Of a DNA stretch of 64,000 nt, positions 31,818-42,880 are shown piece after piece. The notes below the pieces were generated by a model. That model was not told the DNA's origin. It made no database searches and saw only the letters and a program-made list of their open reading frames with translations. Each line of letters begins with the position of its first letter. Within the stretch, counting starts at the first letter, position 1. A program made the translations under genes and the position numbers. The stretch is from Mesodorylaimus sp. YZB2_4 (taxonomy: Eukaryota > Nematoda > Enoplea > Dorylaimida > Dorylaimidae): assembly GCA_030248295.1 (NCBI GenBank), contig JASANH010001223.1, positions 1-64,000 on the forward strand. The letters are read 5' to 3'.

Positions 31818-34800
31818 ACGCCTTTGCATCGATTTCAAGCTCAGCTCGCAAACAAAGCTCTCAGGCATCGAAGGGGGCGCAGTTTGGTTGAGCGAGTACA
31901 GACGTCTGGTGGACGAGTGTCCAGTGGTCGAGAGCGAGACCCTGCGCTATCACCAGGATGAAGTATTGCACGTCACGTTCAGCACCGATGGATCCATGTT
32001 CGCTACGTCTTCCAAAGATTGTACTTTGAAAGTGAGCAGTGTCACGTTTCGGGATTGTCGAAATCAGTGGCAAGTGACCACTGGTCACTGATACTGGTGC
32101 GAAATGCTCTGCAGCCGACCACTGGTGAAAGTGAGCAGAGCAGTGGCTCGTTTGGTATGGGCTTGCGTGGGGATAGTCAAAATCAGTTGCCTTGTGTGTA
32201 TTGTTCTGCAGCTGACCACTGGTCACTGCAGTAGGGTCAGCAGTGGTCACTGTTTTCGTAACTGTGTTTCGCCTCTGGAGAAGGTAGTGTATGGCTGCTC
32301 GATACGCACCCACTAGGCGAGGCAGAAACCCGTCATGTTGATGTTTCTGTCTCCCACGACAAGGAGGCGTGCCTGGTGTGGTCCTTCGCTGTCTGGGCTA
32401 TGCAGCCCAGTGCACTGTTGGGCAGAAGGATGAGTGGCCAGCTATTAGGTACTCTGCAGGGGGTGACCACTGGTCGCTGCAGTGCAGTAGGGTCACACAT
32501 CGCCTGTCATGCCAGTGCATAAAAGTCAGTGCACAGCACAGTCATTGCTAGACTCGCAATCATGCCCGAACATCCTCACTGGCATCGCATCCTGGCATAC
32601 CGCACAGCACGGGAGAGAGGGAGGGAAGGAAAGTCTGTACACTCATGAGTGCGCATCTGCTGCTTAGTGTACATACAGTAAAATATGAGGGACTGATATG
32701 AGCTTTGGTTGCCTGTATTCCTTGTCTTCTGCAGATGCCCACTGGCTGGCGACTTTGAATGCGGGTCACCTGATGGTACATTGGGCAGAACATTTCGGCG
32801 CTCGTGTTTTTCATGCTGCTTCTATTTCTTGATCCAAATCAGACAAGTAACTGTTTTCTTGAATTCAAAGATGTAATTTCTTTTTTCAGATCTGGTCAAC
32901 TTCTTATCCATGCCGCCTTTTGCACGATCCAGATCTCGAGCAGATGTTTCATTGGAAATACACACAATTTTCTCAGTTCAATTGCGACGATTCGTTGATA
33001 TTGGTGTCAGGCGTGCACGTGGGACCTAATAATACCTCGGGCGAAATTGCCGTCTTCGAGCTTAAAGGTAAGCCGAATACAGTAGGACGCTAAAGTGACC
33101 TGAAGCTGAAACCGACTTTTACCAACAGGGCAGGTAATGTGTCATTTTTTGTAGTATGTCGATGAGAAATCATTGCCATACTGTACGAATGGGCAGGGTG
33201 AGCAAATCGCTTGTAGGGAAATGATTTCCAGGACATAAAAGTGACCTGAAGCTGAAACTGACTTTTACCGGCGGGGCAGGTAATGCGACATTTTTGGTAA
33301 TTCATGTCCAACGAGGCATCATTGCCGATGGGTGGGGCAGGGTGAGCGAATCGCCTGTGGGGTAACGATTTGACACATTACATTACTTGTTGGTAAAAGC
33401 TGGTTTCAGATTGGGGATGGAACATTTGTTGATGTGACCGATTTATGGTACCATTGGTTGTAGATGACGAATTGGAATTTCGAAATCGAGTATTGAACAA
33501 GCCGTACGACGTGTTCGGGTGTTGGTACGATGTCGATCACGTGATCAGTGGCGAGTTGCATTGGATCACGCACTTGTCATCCACGTCCGATATTTATCTG
33601 TGCGCAGCCTCGCAAGAAATCGAATCGGAAAAGAAAGGCGTTATGACTCGATTGTTCAAGTGGGTTGGAGAAAAAAGTTTTTATGCGTGCTTACTAGTTT
33701 AGTTATGTAGTGCATACTGTAATGGGTCATGGGTGGTGGGGGGAAAACTAGGAGGTCCAAGGCTTATCTCGAGTTATAGTGATAAGGATGGCTGGCTGAC
33801 TTAAAATCAGGAATTCAAAGGTATTCTTGCCTTATCACATTCAGTGGTGATAAGGACTTTGACCCGAAAGGACCCGTTCGATCAGCTTTTGATCATGCCT
33901 TATCATAAATAGTTGTGATACGGATCTGTGGCCTTGTCGATGATAATACTCTCACTGGCTTGAGCAGCATGTGATAAGGATTTTTATCGCATCGATTCGA
34001 GAACTGGTGATAAGGATGCCGGGCTTATCAGGGATTAGCTGATTGGTTTATCGACTGATAAGCAGGCTGTCATGATTAATACTGATCGAGTCGTGATAAG
34101 ATATTGACCTAGTGCTCGAAGAATCCTTATCACCTCGTGAGTATGTTGATATGAAGTGTCAAAAAAATGAAAATGCAAAAAATGTGTGAGTCTAACTGAG
34201 ATTTGAACTGGATCTTTAACCTGATTTCACTTTTTTATGGCCACTCTTTTTAGGTTCTTCAATCGCAACGCGAGTACAGTGCATATGGCCTTGGTGAGTT
34301 GTCACGTTTCGCCTTGGCTTCGATACGCTGTGGAAATGACTGAGAAATTGGCGGCAGCTGAGAAGGCTGGCAAGGAATTGGAATTGGATATCGACGAGCT
34401 GTCGTTCGAGAATTGGGAGAAGTCTGCTCAACCGTCGACTAGCGGGGCGCAAGCCATGCCAGGTATGCCGTGCTTGGCTGGACACCTGCTCACGGCCTAG
34501 TGTGGATTAGAGAGCCAGGCACAGAGAAGTGATAAGGTATCACCTGAGGATAAGGCTGCCTCTTCTTATCACTGTGAGACAGTGATCGCCGTTACGATGA
34601 GCCTCCACGTGATAAGAGCGTGGGGATTATTCGAAGGGGAGTGGGTCTTTTACGAACTGATGAGTGATCGGCGACAGTTCTGATAAGGATATCACCTGGT
34701 TGGGAAAGCAGTGATAAGGAAGTGGTTATCGCCTACTGTGGGTTCATGATGGATCAATAATGTGATCATAAACTGGCAGGATATGCGGACAGTCCATCGT

Positions 34801-36209
34801 GACACAAAAGGTGATACTGTCTGATCGTGATGTGCGGGGCGTATCTACAGTGTCCTCGATCAGCCTTATCACTGAATTATGCTGTACTGATACGACTGCA
34901 GTAATTGAATGAGGTGATATGAGGCTGGATGATCGAGCGATGATAGGAAAGCTGTAATGCTCAATATATATGCAAAAACACTTACCATGAGCGGGAATCG
35001 AACCCGCGTGGTCCAGCGCTTTAGCACTTTGACCACCACTGACGGTTGTGCATTTCAGATCGTCTGCTCATCTTTTGTACGGGCTCATTGACGTATACAC
35101 CTCATCAAGTGGGCATTAAATTGTTACGCGGTCGAACGATCGATGATTTGCTCAGTGTGGAAGTGATGCCCCCCGAACGAATGCAGGCCGTCATGGAAAG
35201 AATGCGAGCTCATCGAGAATCGATCGAAAATGGTGAGCCTGAAGAGGCGGCTGATGAGGAAGCGATGGACGCTGGCCAGCAGGATGCCCCCGACGAGGAT
35301 GTGGTGGACGAGGAGAATATGAATTGGCAAGAAATAATGGAGAAATTCGATTTTACTGATCATTTTATCGAAATGCACGGTCACATAATTGGAATGGCAT
35401 TGAGTCGGGATCAGAGGTATTTGTTCGTCAATGTGAGACCGTGGCCCGATGGTTGTCTTATCAGCGACCCCTTGGAACCACCTCCCATCGCTCAACAGAT
35501 CGAAGTGCGGGTGGTGGACTTGGAGACGTTGTCGTTGTTGGACGTTCGATACACGGCGCACAAGGGATTCACGCCTAATGATGAATGCTTTTTTATATTT
35601 TTGGACGCCTGCCATCAGTATGTGGCCAGGTGAGGAGGCGGGCCAATCTTGCAGGAACAGGTGTGTGAAGTGTGATTGAGCTGGTGTCAGTACGAACAGT
35701 GGTGATAATATATCGCTGATAGGGCGGCTGTGATAAGCAGACAGGCTTATCAGGTGGCAAACAGGTAAATGTGTGATATGCAGACAGTGGTATCGCTAAC
35801 CTGTACCGTAAGCAGGAAGTCTTATCAGGTGATAAGCAGGCAGTATAAACCAGTGATAAGCAGGTGTTGTTTCTAACGGCCAGCGCGAGGGCAGTGGTAA
35901 ACAGTCCAGCTAGCAGCGCTATGTTGGATGTTTCGAGGTCAGTGACAGATGGGCAGGTTTGAGTGATGAGATGTACAAGTATTTGTTGGTTTCAGTGGTT
36001 CCGAGGATTCGCACGGGTACGTTTGGGATCGTGACTATGGATGCTTGCTGGCCAAGCTGTCCCACGCCAATGTGGTCAATTCGGTGGCCTTCCATCCCAA
36101 GGATTCGTCCCTGCTGCTCTCGGCATCCGATGATCATACGATCAAGGTCTGGCGATCGAGAGCCTTCATTCGAGGACTGGCCAAACGTTCGGGCAATGCG
36201 AGGGTCTAG
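31818..36209 (+). CDS. FBXW5: F-box/WD-repeat protein 5 ortholog, six exons seen
   Basis: The exons are 31818-32031, 32890-33067, 33464-33659, 34254-34462, 35059-35629 and 35996-36209 (stop TAG). All have AG/GT borders and continuous phase, giving about 527 residues. Landmarks of FBXW5 include SKDCTLK|IWS, YTQFSQFN, NKPYDVFGCW, NASTVHMAL, GSLTYTPHQVGIK, MHGHIIGMALS, TPNDECFFIFLDAC and ASDDHTIKVWRS. FBXW5 is a WD40 substrate receptor of SCF ubiquitin ligases (and is linked to DDB1-CUL4). The first exon enters with two bases owed from an upstream exon, so the N-terminal F-box of about 50 residues must lie before 31818. I did not find it. Exon 5 contains an acidic insert (residues EEAADEEAMDAG). 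Confidence 0.93.
32073..32490. repeat. GACCACTGGTC palindromes in FBXW5 intron 1
   Basis: AGTGACCACTGGTCACT at 32073-32089 is a perfect 17-base palindrome. GACCACTGGT variants recur near 32108, 32213, 32237 and 32463, often next to CTGCAG. The rest of this 858-base intron has no coding signal. Confidence 0.75.
33092..33410. repeat. Tandem duplication with inverted end in FBXW5 intron 2
   Basis: Two units of about 145 bases start at about 33092 and 33239 with AAGTGACCTGAAGCTGAAAC. Both end with GGCAGGGTGAGC(A/G)AATCGC. A reverse-complement piece of the unit start (TTGGTAAAAGCTGGTTTCAG) follows at about 33389-33408. The unit may be a small mobile element with inverted ends. Confidence 0.75.
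34984..35045 (-). pseudogene. tRNA-like sequence with shortened anticodon arm
   Basis: On the minus strand, GGTCAAAGTGCTAAAGCGC resembles a Leu/Ser-type D arm (A box). It is followed by a perfect T arm GCGGGTTCGATTCCCGC (B box GGTTCGATTC). The part between them is too short for an anticodon stem-loop, so this is not a working tRNA. It is either a deleted tRNA gene or a SINE head. It ends only 14 bases before the acceptor of FBXW5 exon 5. Confidence 0.6.
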
Positions 36210-37405
36210 GATGGTACTGGTGCTATGTCGGGGTCTGGTCAGTCAGTCGATGATGCTGATTTTATAGGAACTACAGGATGCGTTGGATGTGCTGATTGAT
36301 TGAAACGAGGCCATGGGGCCTGGTCAGCGCAACGTAGAGATGCCGGGTTCATGCCTGTACTTTCACTGTACTGCTGTCGGTGCCATGATTTTCTAGCCAC
36401 ATGATGCCTATTGTGGGTCTGGCGTGTCCCAGGCCCGGCTACGATGTATTGAAATCCATGCTTGTGTGCTGAGTTCGCAGGTGCTCTACGCACGCAAATG
36501 GCAGCCCAGGGGGAGGGTTGGTCATACGTTACCGATTACGTGTCGAAGTATACAGTACGGGCGAGTAGGGGAGAGTACTCGGGCGGTGGGGCATGCCCTG
36601 TTTGCTTCGCACAGAGCACTGTGCAGCAGGTTGCATAGCTCACGATCAGACAGTGATCTGGCGCCCGCATTTGAGCTGGAAAAAGCAATGAGAGCTGGTG
36701 GAGAATCTTACCTGGAAGACCTGTCGGGGACAGGGCGACCGTGGCCCCTTTAGCGAGTGCCCTGGAGTTGACCAGCTATGGAAGTCTTTTAGGGACCTCG
36801 TTTCACCCGAGCATACTGTAGGAGGCTCCAAGATATTCCGACGTCATATCCCGCCTAGATCTGCAAAGCAACGACGGACTTGCGAGGCCTCGATGTGGGT
36901 GTGTGGAAGATGGAGGCCTGCGCCGATCGGAACTGGGTCAGTCTGAGAGTAAAATTGGCGCAACGCAATCTCTGATTTCAATGTGCCCATGAAAATGCGT
37001 ATGGCTGGTGGGACACGTACTTATCGAGCGCTCATTTCGCTTTGACCCGCAGTCTTGCGTGGACGAGTGTTCACTGAGCCTGGTCACCCTGCTTTTCGAG
37101 CGATGCGCCGACCGCCTTAGCAGCCCCTGCCGACGAAGAAGCTTGACCGAGGATTGGTCAGCAAGGAAGGGCGACAAAACTTGCGACCATGTCCAACCCA
37201 TCCACCCTGCCCGTAGTCCCATTCTCAGTCTGATTGTGACTTTGCACAGCTGGACGTCAGGCGTCCATTGAGGACACAGTCAGCCACACACAGGACACGT
37301 GCTAGTATTTCAAATCTTACGTGCTCACATGTTCGAGCAGAGACGGCCATCAGAACATGCAGCCATGGTTAGTCATCGAGCAGTTGCACACACGTCATCA
37401 TCTGA
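36210..37405. other. Intergenic stretch after FBXW5
   Basis: No convincing coding exon was found. Part of it (about 37060-37190) shares GCGATGCGCCGACCGCC and GATTGGTC-AGCAAG blocks with 40460-40580, so an old duplicated segment lies here. No polyadenylation site was assigned. Confidence 0.45.
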
Positions 37406-39190
37406 TCACACCTGATCACCACCCATCACCTTGTCGCCCAACCTTCTCAGTTCCCGTATCGGCTTCGTCCACGACTGGCCACGTTCTTTCGGCACACGCG
37501 GGCGTTTGGTGAACAGCGGGAATTTCTTCACGCTCGACTTCATGCTCGACATCATGCTCGACGCCACGCTTGGCCACAACTTCGGCCCAGTCTGATGCAC
37601 CACTTCGCCACCAGCTGGTCCTGGAAAGGAGACCACGGGTCAGGGACAAGTCAAAGGGAAATCGGACCAACTCACCTCCCCTCAAGCACGCGTCGAACAG
37701 CTCGCGCAGAGTCCCGAGCATCAGCCACTTCATCTTGAAGACCCTCGTCAGGCCCATGTTCTCCACCGAGAAGGCGCCCACGCGAGATTTGCCGACCTTG
37801 CGCATCATGTCGTTCAGATTCATTGCCGACCACTTGTTGTGCAGGCAGGCCTGGTAGTTGAGGATGGTCACGGCGTCCGTCGGAGCGTAGACCAGCCCGT
37901 CTCGGCACAGCAGGGCCACATTCGGGCGTTGGCGATCGGCTTGATTGGCCATGCAGTAGACGGCGTGGTCGATCTTCTTGGCGTTCTTCAGGACGTCAGT
38001 CTCCCTCGAAGGATCGGGCAGGTGCTTCATGTGCAGCATGTCGACCTGGAAAGAAACAGTCAATCCTGGGATTCTGATTTGAAAAACTCACAAATACCTC
38101 GGTTCCGCCCTGAGGGAACTCCGTGCTGAAGTCCATGGCCAGCTTGGGGACACTTGACCTCGGGGTTCTGCTAGCTGTCGATCACTTCGATGACGTCGTT
38201 CACCCTGATCGGTTTCCCATCGTACGAGATGTGGGTCGTCTTTCCTGAAACACGAAATCCGTTTTGACACAAAATGGTTAAAAAAATTCTGACTCACCTT
38301 TTCCAGAGCGGGATCTCGTTTGCTCGGCCCAGGCGTTGTCGTAGTCGTTGTTCGCGTTCGAGTGGCACAAGGAATCATCTCCTTTCGTCGCTCCGCCACA
38401 GATTTCCGTTTCCGAGGCCTTGTCGTGTTGGTTGTCGCAGGTCTTGACGTCGATCTCGCACGTCACTCCGTTCTTGGTCACGTAGTCGGCGCACCCGGCG
38501 GTCTCGTTCTTGCCGCCTGAAACAAATTTCATGATGGCCCCTCATCAAAATTGGAGAAAATCACCTATGATCGTTCCTGAGACAGAGGGTCTAAACTTTG
38601 ATTTGCACCCTGGAAGTCCAGATTCATCGCCCTTGTGTGAGAGATTCAGTTTTTCCACTACTCTACACCCTGCTAGCCGATGGACCACTACTTCTCAGGT
38701 CGACGGTCTCCCAGGCCAAGCCTCGGTGAGTCCCATCCTAGACAAAGCACTCTACTTACAGGTCCGGTACTCGTACTTAAAGGGTTTCGACACTTGGCCG
38801 TTGTACTTGGCGTAGTACTTGTTGAACTTGGTGTCGCTCGTCATCGGCAGACTAAACGTGGCCCGACCATCCGAGTCTCACTTTTCCGTTTGGACGACTT
38901 TGCCGTCTTCATCGACTAGATCCATGGACGTGGTGCACTTGGCCACATCGAGGTTCGCGACGATTTTGGCGACGCCACCGTCTTCGGTCAGGCTGTTCTT
39001 GATGCCGTGCCGGTTGTGGAACGTGACGGACTTGATCTCTAAAAGGGAAGATGTCGGCTTTAAAAGGTGTTCGGGTGAAACTTCTCGCATGTAATCACAA
39101 AATTTGTTCGATTTTCCGCTGAAAATCGAGGCTAAACTCGAGAGAACTGCAAAAACTGCAGAAAACTCTCACCTGGCCACGATATTGCCA
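37406..39190 (-). pseudogene. Tyrosine-phosphatase-fold gene without catalytic Arg, disrupted
   Basis: Minus-strand exons with correct splice sites are 39038-38760, 38516-38298, 38244-38098, 38045-37676 and 37620-37406. An earlier exon ends near 39173, but no start codon was found. The last three exons resemble a PTP domain. KHLPDPS stands at the WPD loop. LLCRDGLVYAPTDAVTIL stands at HCSAGxGRTG, with Tyr in place of the catalytic Arg. RVGAFSVENMGL aligns with the Q loop region. The first exons encode an extracellular-like part with a Cys-rich stretch (GCADYVTKNGVTCEIDVKTC). Breaks are an in-frame TGA at 38878-38880 and a one-base frame conflict in exon 38244-38098. The gene at 41657-42205 is a paralog. 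The PTP call is inference from pattern. Confidence 0.5.
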
Positions 39191-39364
39191 CGATCAGACG
39201 AGATTTCGACTTTTCTTTCGGTTTGACTCAGATTCGCTTCGATTCACTCGACGTTCGCGCGGATTCCGCATCGACGACGAGAGGGAGTGCTTCGACCGAC
39301 CAGACGACGCGTCGGCGAGCCCTCAGAATGAACAGGCACGAGCCCAGCCTGTTCGATGACGACT

Positions 39365-39544
39365 TTACGTTGCCGCAGCCAAGATTAAGTTGTACTGTAC
39401 CCCCGAGTTGCCGTTGTGGAAGTTGGGCTCGAGCCAACATTCATCAGTGTCGGACTGATTTGATTGCCTTGAATCGAAGAACCAATTGACAAATTGCCGA
39501 CCCAATTTTTCCTGTCTGCTCTTTTGTATCGCCGGGCGAATGAC
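39365..39544 (-). CDS. Terminal exon of an unrecognised gene
   Basis: A TTTTCCAG acceptor precedes 60 in-frame codons ending in a stop at 39365. The sequence contains KLGRQFVNWFFDSRQSNQSD, CWLEP and GVQYNLILAAAT, which is coding-like in composition. Upstream exons to the right were not identified, although the reading frame stays open to 39871. It lies just 5' of the disrupted PTP-like gene and could belong to the same cluster. Family unknown. Confidence 0.3.
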   Translation of the reverse strand, partial: VIRPAIQKSRQEKLGRQFVNWFFDSRQSNQSDTDECWLEPNFHNGNSGVQYNLILAAAT

Positions 39545-40074
39545 CTGGAAAATGGAAAAAGTGCAGAAGGCTGAATCAGCGACGGACTTGTTTGACAGCT
39601 GGGGAAGTTCCAGCTGTTTCAGGCCACGGCTAGCGAGTCTCAAGTGACCCAGTAATGAACTTCTTAAACTGGACACCCACGACCCATACCAACTTGCTCG
39701 TTGCCGCCTGTAAACTCTGCTGGTCCCGCAATCCAGCAAGGGTCGATCACTCGATCGCGTCAATCTTCTCCCTCGACCACAAACCCAGGCGATCCCCCTG
39801 GAGCCCTTGAGCACTGACATCGGCCAGCTTGCCACCTCAGCGTGCAGTGCTGACCAGTGCGTTGTGTACATAGTTGGCTATCCGGATGATTGCGTCCATT
39901 GATCGTGCTTCAGTGCAGGAAAGCCTGCGGGCTGCCAGGTTGCTGGTCGGGTTATAGGCCTGCACTCTTCTCTAATCTTCACCAGATACCGCGAAGGCGG
40001 GTTCAACCAACAACAACAACCCAGTCTGTAATCGGGACCCGGGGAAAAACAGGAGGAGAGAAAAGACAGGAATG

Positions 40075-40265
40075 TGCAACCATGCCTGGCATGCGTAGAA
40101 GAGAGTGCGGCCGACTGCAGTCAGCGGGAAGAAACTCCGAGTGGAGGTAGGTAAGTCTCGCGACTATACCGGACCTAGAAACATCAACCCAAGGGGTTGA
40201 CGTCGCAGCAAGGGGTGAGTATCAATTACTCTCTACCACTCGCCATGGCAGCGGGTTACACATGT
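40075..40265 (-). mobile_element. SINE-like repeat, family A, copy 4
   Basis: The copy contains AAGTCTCGCGACTATACC, AGAAACATCAACCC and a GAGTATCAATTACTC variant. On the minus strand, TGGCGAGTGGTAGAG is the best A-box-like start in the family. A B-box-like GGGTTGATG follows. Confidence 0.7.
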
Positions 40266-40659
40266 ATGCAGAGTGATCCGGCTGGATGTGTCGACTTGTT
40301 CTAAGGGTCAGAGCTGCCTTATCTTACCTTATCCTACATTGGTGCACTCCCTAGCAGCCAAAGCTCACCACACTGAGGGCGCACACATGGCAGATGACAA
40401 AAAGGAAAACAGATGACGCATGGCAAAGAAACGTTTCTTGCCTGGTGGCGCTGAGAAGTGGTCATCTAGCCTGGTCAACCCTAGTGCTAAAGCGATGCGC
40501 CGACCGCCTCAGCAGCGGAAAACCAGAAATATTCAAGGCCCTGCAGCTGCACTAACGATTGGTCGAGGCAAGAAGGAAGTGGTCGCCGAGAATGATGAAC
40601 GCTCCGAGGCGTCGAGCGGGCGATTTGTGCTCAAGATTTTTTTATGTTAGACCCCATTT

Positions 40660-40975
40660 TGTTAATAGTTGGCCAGCAGTCAAACCTTCTAGGCGAGGCT
40701 GTGCGAAGGCCGGCACACACAGCAGTGTCCCTCTGCGTGTCTCCACTCGGAGCACCCCCACGCGAGGGCATCCTGGGCTGGACACCGACTTCCTCGGACG
40801 AGGGGGGGGGCTTTGAATCCTGTCGGTGTTGGACAGCCGCGACTGTCTCCTCGTTTGGCTCTCATCTCTTCACTCGGAGAACATCTAGGGTACCGGGTGA
40901 GTCACCCACGGCCTGGCGTGCAAGGTCAGCGAGGGTTATTGGTTCGCAAACCGACCTCCATCACCAGGACAGAGA
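40660..40975 (-). mobile_element. tRNA-derived SINE, family B, copy 3 (5'-truncated)
   Basis: It matches the body of the full copy, including GAGTCACCCACGGCCTGGCG and GGACACCGACTTCCTCGG. It stops at CCATCACC, just short of the B box, so the tRNA-like head is missing. Truncation at the 5' end is typical of target-primed retrotransposition. Confidence 0.85.
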
Positions 40976-41114
40976 TGACAGATGAGGAGTCGGATACGGT
41001 TCAGTCCCAGCTTCTTGATTTAAAATTAGCAATTCGCGCTCTCCGTATTTGCCATAATTCGTGTGTGGCTGGAATGGATAGTATGAGCGAATGGTTTTCT
41101 AAGCAGCATCCCTG

Positions 41115-41275
41115 GCGGTCGGGACAATCGATACGCTCCCCTGGCTGCTGGTTGGTGTTTCTAGGTCAGGTGCACTCGCGAGACTTGCCTCTCCAGTCGG
41201 AGCTTTTTTCTCAGAGACTTCGGTCTCGACTATTCCCCGCCGCCTGGGTGCGCAGGTTACAGTTTCCAAGCGGGG
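41115..41275 (+). mobile_element. SINE-like repeat, family A, copy 5 (opposite orientation)
   Basis: CGAGACTTGCCT, CCAGTCGGAGC and GACAATCGATACGCTCCCC are the reverse complement of the blocks in the other copies. The match runs to CCGCCTGGGTGCGCAGG, the same end as copy 3. Confidence 0.7.
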
Positions 41276-41656
41276 TCGGACGCCCAATATAGGTACGATA
41301 GATGGGTCGAGGCTTCATTTTTGATGCAGCTGCTGCTCAAATTGTGAGTTCGAACGGGTCTTGCGCGTGCTCGATGATCAATCAAACGCAAGTTGCCGGC
41401 AATTATTCGAGTCGGGCCTTCTCCATACTGAAAATGCTATGCTGTGCCCCAACAAAACTTCACTGATCCGCCTCTGAATTCGCTCAGTGGCTGACACTAC
41501 ACTGCAGCATATCGATCTTTTCAGCTTTACTTGTCGCATGATCAAACAAGGGTCAGTACGAGTGAAAAATGGCTAGCTTCATGAGAACATTGATCATTGA
41601 CATCATCTTGTTGGGCTCGATTCCCGCCGACACCCATCGCCACTCCATCACCGACC

Positions 41657-42205
41657 TCAGCGCTTGCCTCCCCCTTTCCACAGCGAGCGAATTCCACCTG
41701 CCACCTTCGTCATCATCCCTCGAACACGGGCATTGCCCGACTTGGCCACATTGACGGACACGGTTTCCTGATTCTGAGTAACATCTGGAAAAGCCCTCAG
41801 CTATTTTGGGAGAAACACGAAGCTGCAAAACGTGTTCATACTCTCCGCCATCTGCTTCACGTTGGTAACCAGCTCGAGCTCGGTCTCCAGGATGAGACGG
41901 TACAGATCTTTGACCAGCTCGAAGCTCAGCTTCACGCGCGACATGGCCCCGTAGCGAGACTCGTTCACGAACTTGATGATTGCTCGCGGGTTCACCTTGC
42001 CGTAGTGCGCGAAGGCTTGCAGATCGATGAAGATGACCGCGTTGGCCGCCGAGTACGACAATCCATCGTCGCACAGGAACATCGTGGCGGGCAGCTTGCG
42101 GTCGAATTGCTTGCCTTGGTACCTGGCCACCTGGTCCACCTTGTCCGCGTTCATCTGCACATTCTCCTCTTTCTTCGCACTCGGCTTGAACGGTCGTGGC
42201 CACAA
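41657..42205 (-). CDS. Tyrosine-phosphatase-fold protein without catalytic Arg, 5'-truncated
   Basis: The exon 42205-41842 (upstream limit uncertain) ends at donor GAGA|GTATGA. It joins an exon 41784-41657 across a 57-base intron, with matching phase. The protein aligns with the neighbour at 37406-39190. MFLCDDGLSYSAANAVIFID stands at the PTP loop HCSAGxGRTGxxIAID, with Tyr in place of Arg. SRYGAMSRVKLSFELV matches the following helix, and the end SLWKGGGKR is basic. It would be a pseudophosphatase, perhaps binding phosphotyrosine without hydrolysing it. The 5' exons with the WPD loop are missing. A solo LTR lies at 42354-42880, immediately upstream. Confidence 0.45.
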
Positions 42206-42353
42206 ATATCAACTTGCTCTCGCAGAGGTAAGTGTGCCCCGTTCGTTTAATGCGATTGTGATTTCCCTTTCCAGAGTCAGCATACATCCCCTTCCGCTCG
42301 CTGTTGATCTTCGAACAGGCCAACGGGGATGCAATGTGATGTGACCCCCACAA

Positions 42354-42880
42354 TGTGATGTAGTTAGGCTGGGATGTTCCTAGCCCTCAGTCCTAATCAC
42401 ACCACACTCAATGATGCTTACCCAATGTGCGCAACTGATACGGGTGATACCGCCCTTGACGACCGACCTTGGCAATGCGAGCCATCGAATTCCAATCAAA
42501 TATGAAGAACACACCAATCCGAATACCGATTTACTTGTTCCGAGAGAAATAGACACAGTGACTGACATGCTCAGGGCTCGTCCTTATATACCTTTCCTAA
42601 TACACAGGCCTATAGCAAGACTAGTTGATAATCGGTGCAAAATAAGAAAACTGGAATGCAGTCTAAAGTCAATATGCAAAACAGGATAATGCACGTGCCT
42701 GTGCCTAATCAGTCGTCATGCAAATCTACAAAATAAAATTTGGTCAAGGTGCAGAAGAACCTGATGGCAGGATCAATAAAACGAAACGTATCTATTCCTA
42801 ATGAGCTTGCTTGCTTTGGTTCTGACATAAGAAGAGATTCTCACTCTAATTGTGCGGCAAATCCAAATAGCCATATCACA
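42354..42880 (-). repeat. Solo LTR, second copy of the 13972-14504 LTR
   Basis: The block starts TGTGATGTAG and ends CCATATCACA, and aligns along its length with 13972-14504. No internal retrotransposon sequence adjoins it. No clear target-site duplication was found. It sits where 5' exons of the adjacent PTP-like gene would be expected. Confidence 0.8.

Noticed and set aside
34984-35045. Functional tRNA gene
   Set aside because: The interval between D arm and T arm is too short for an anticodon arm.
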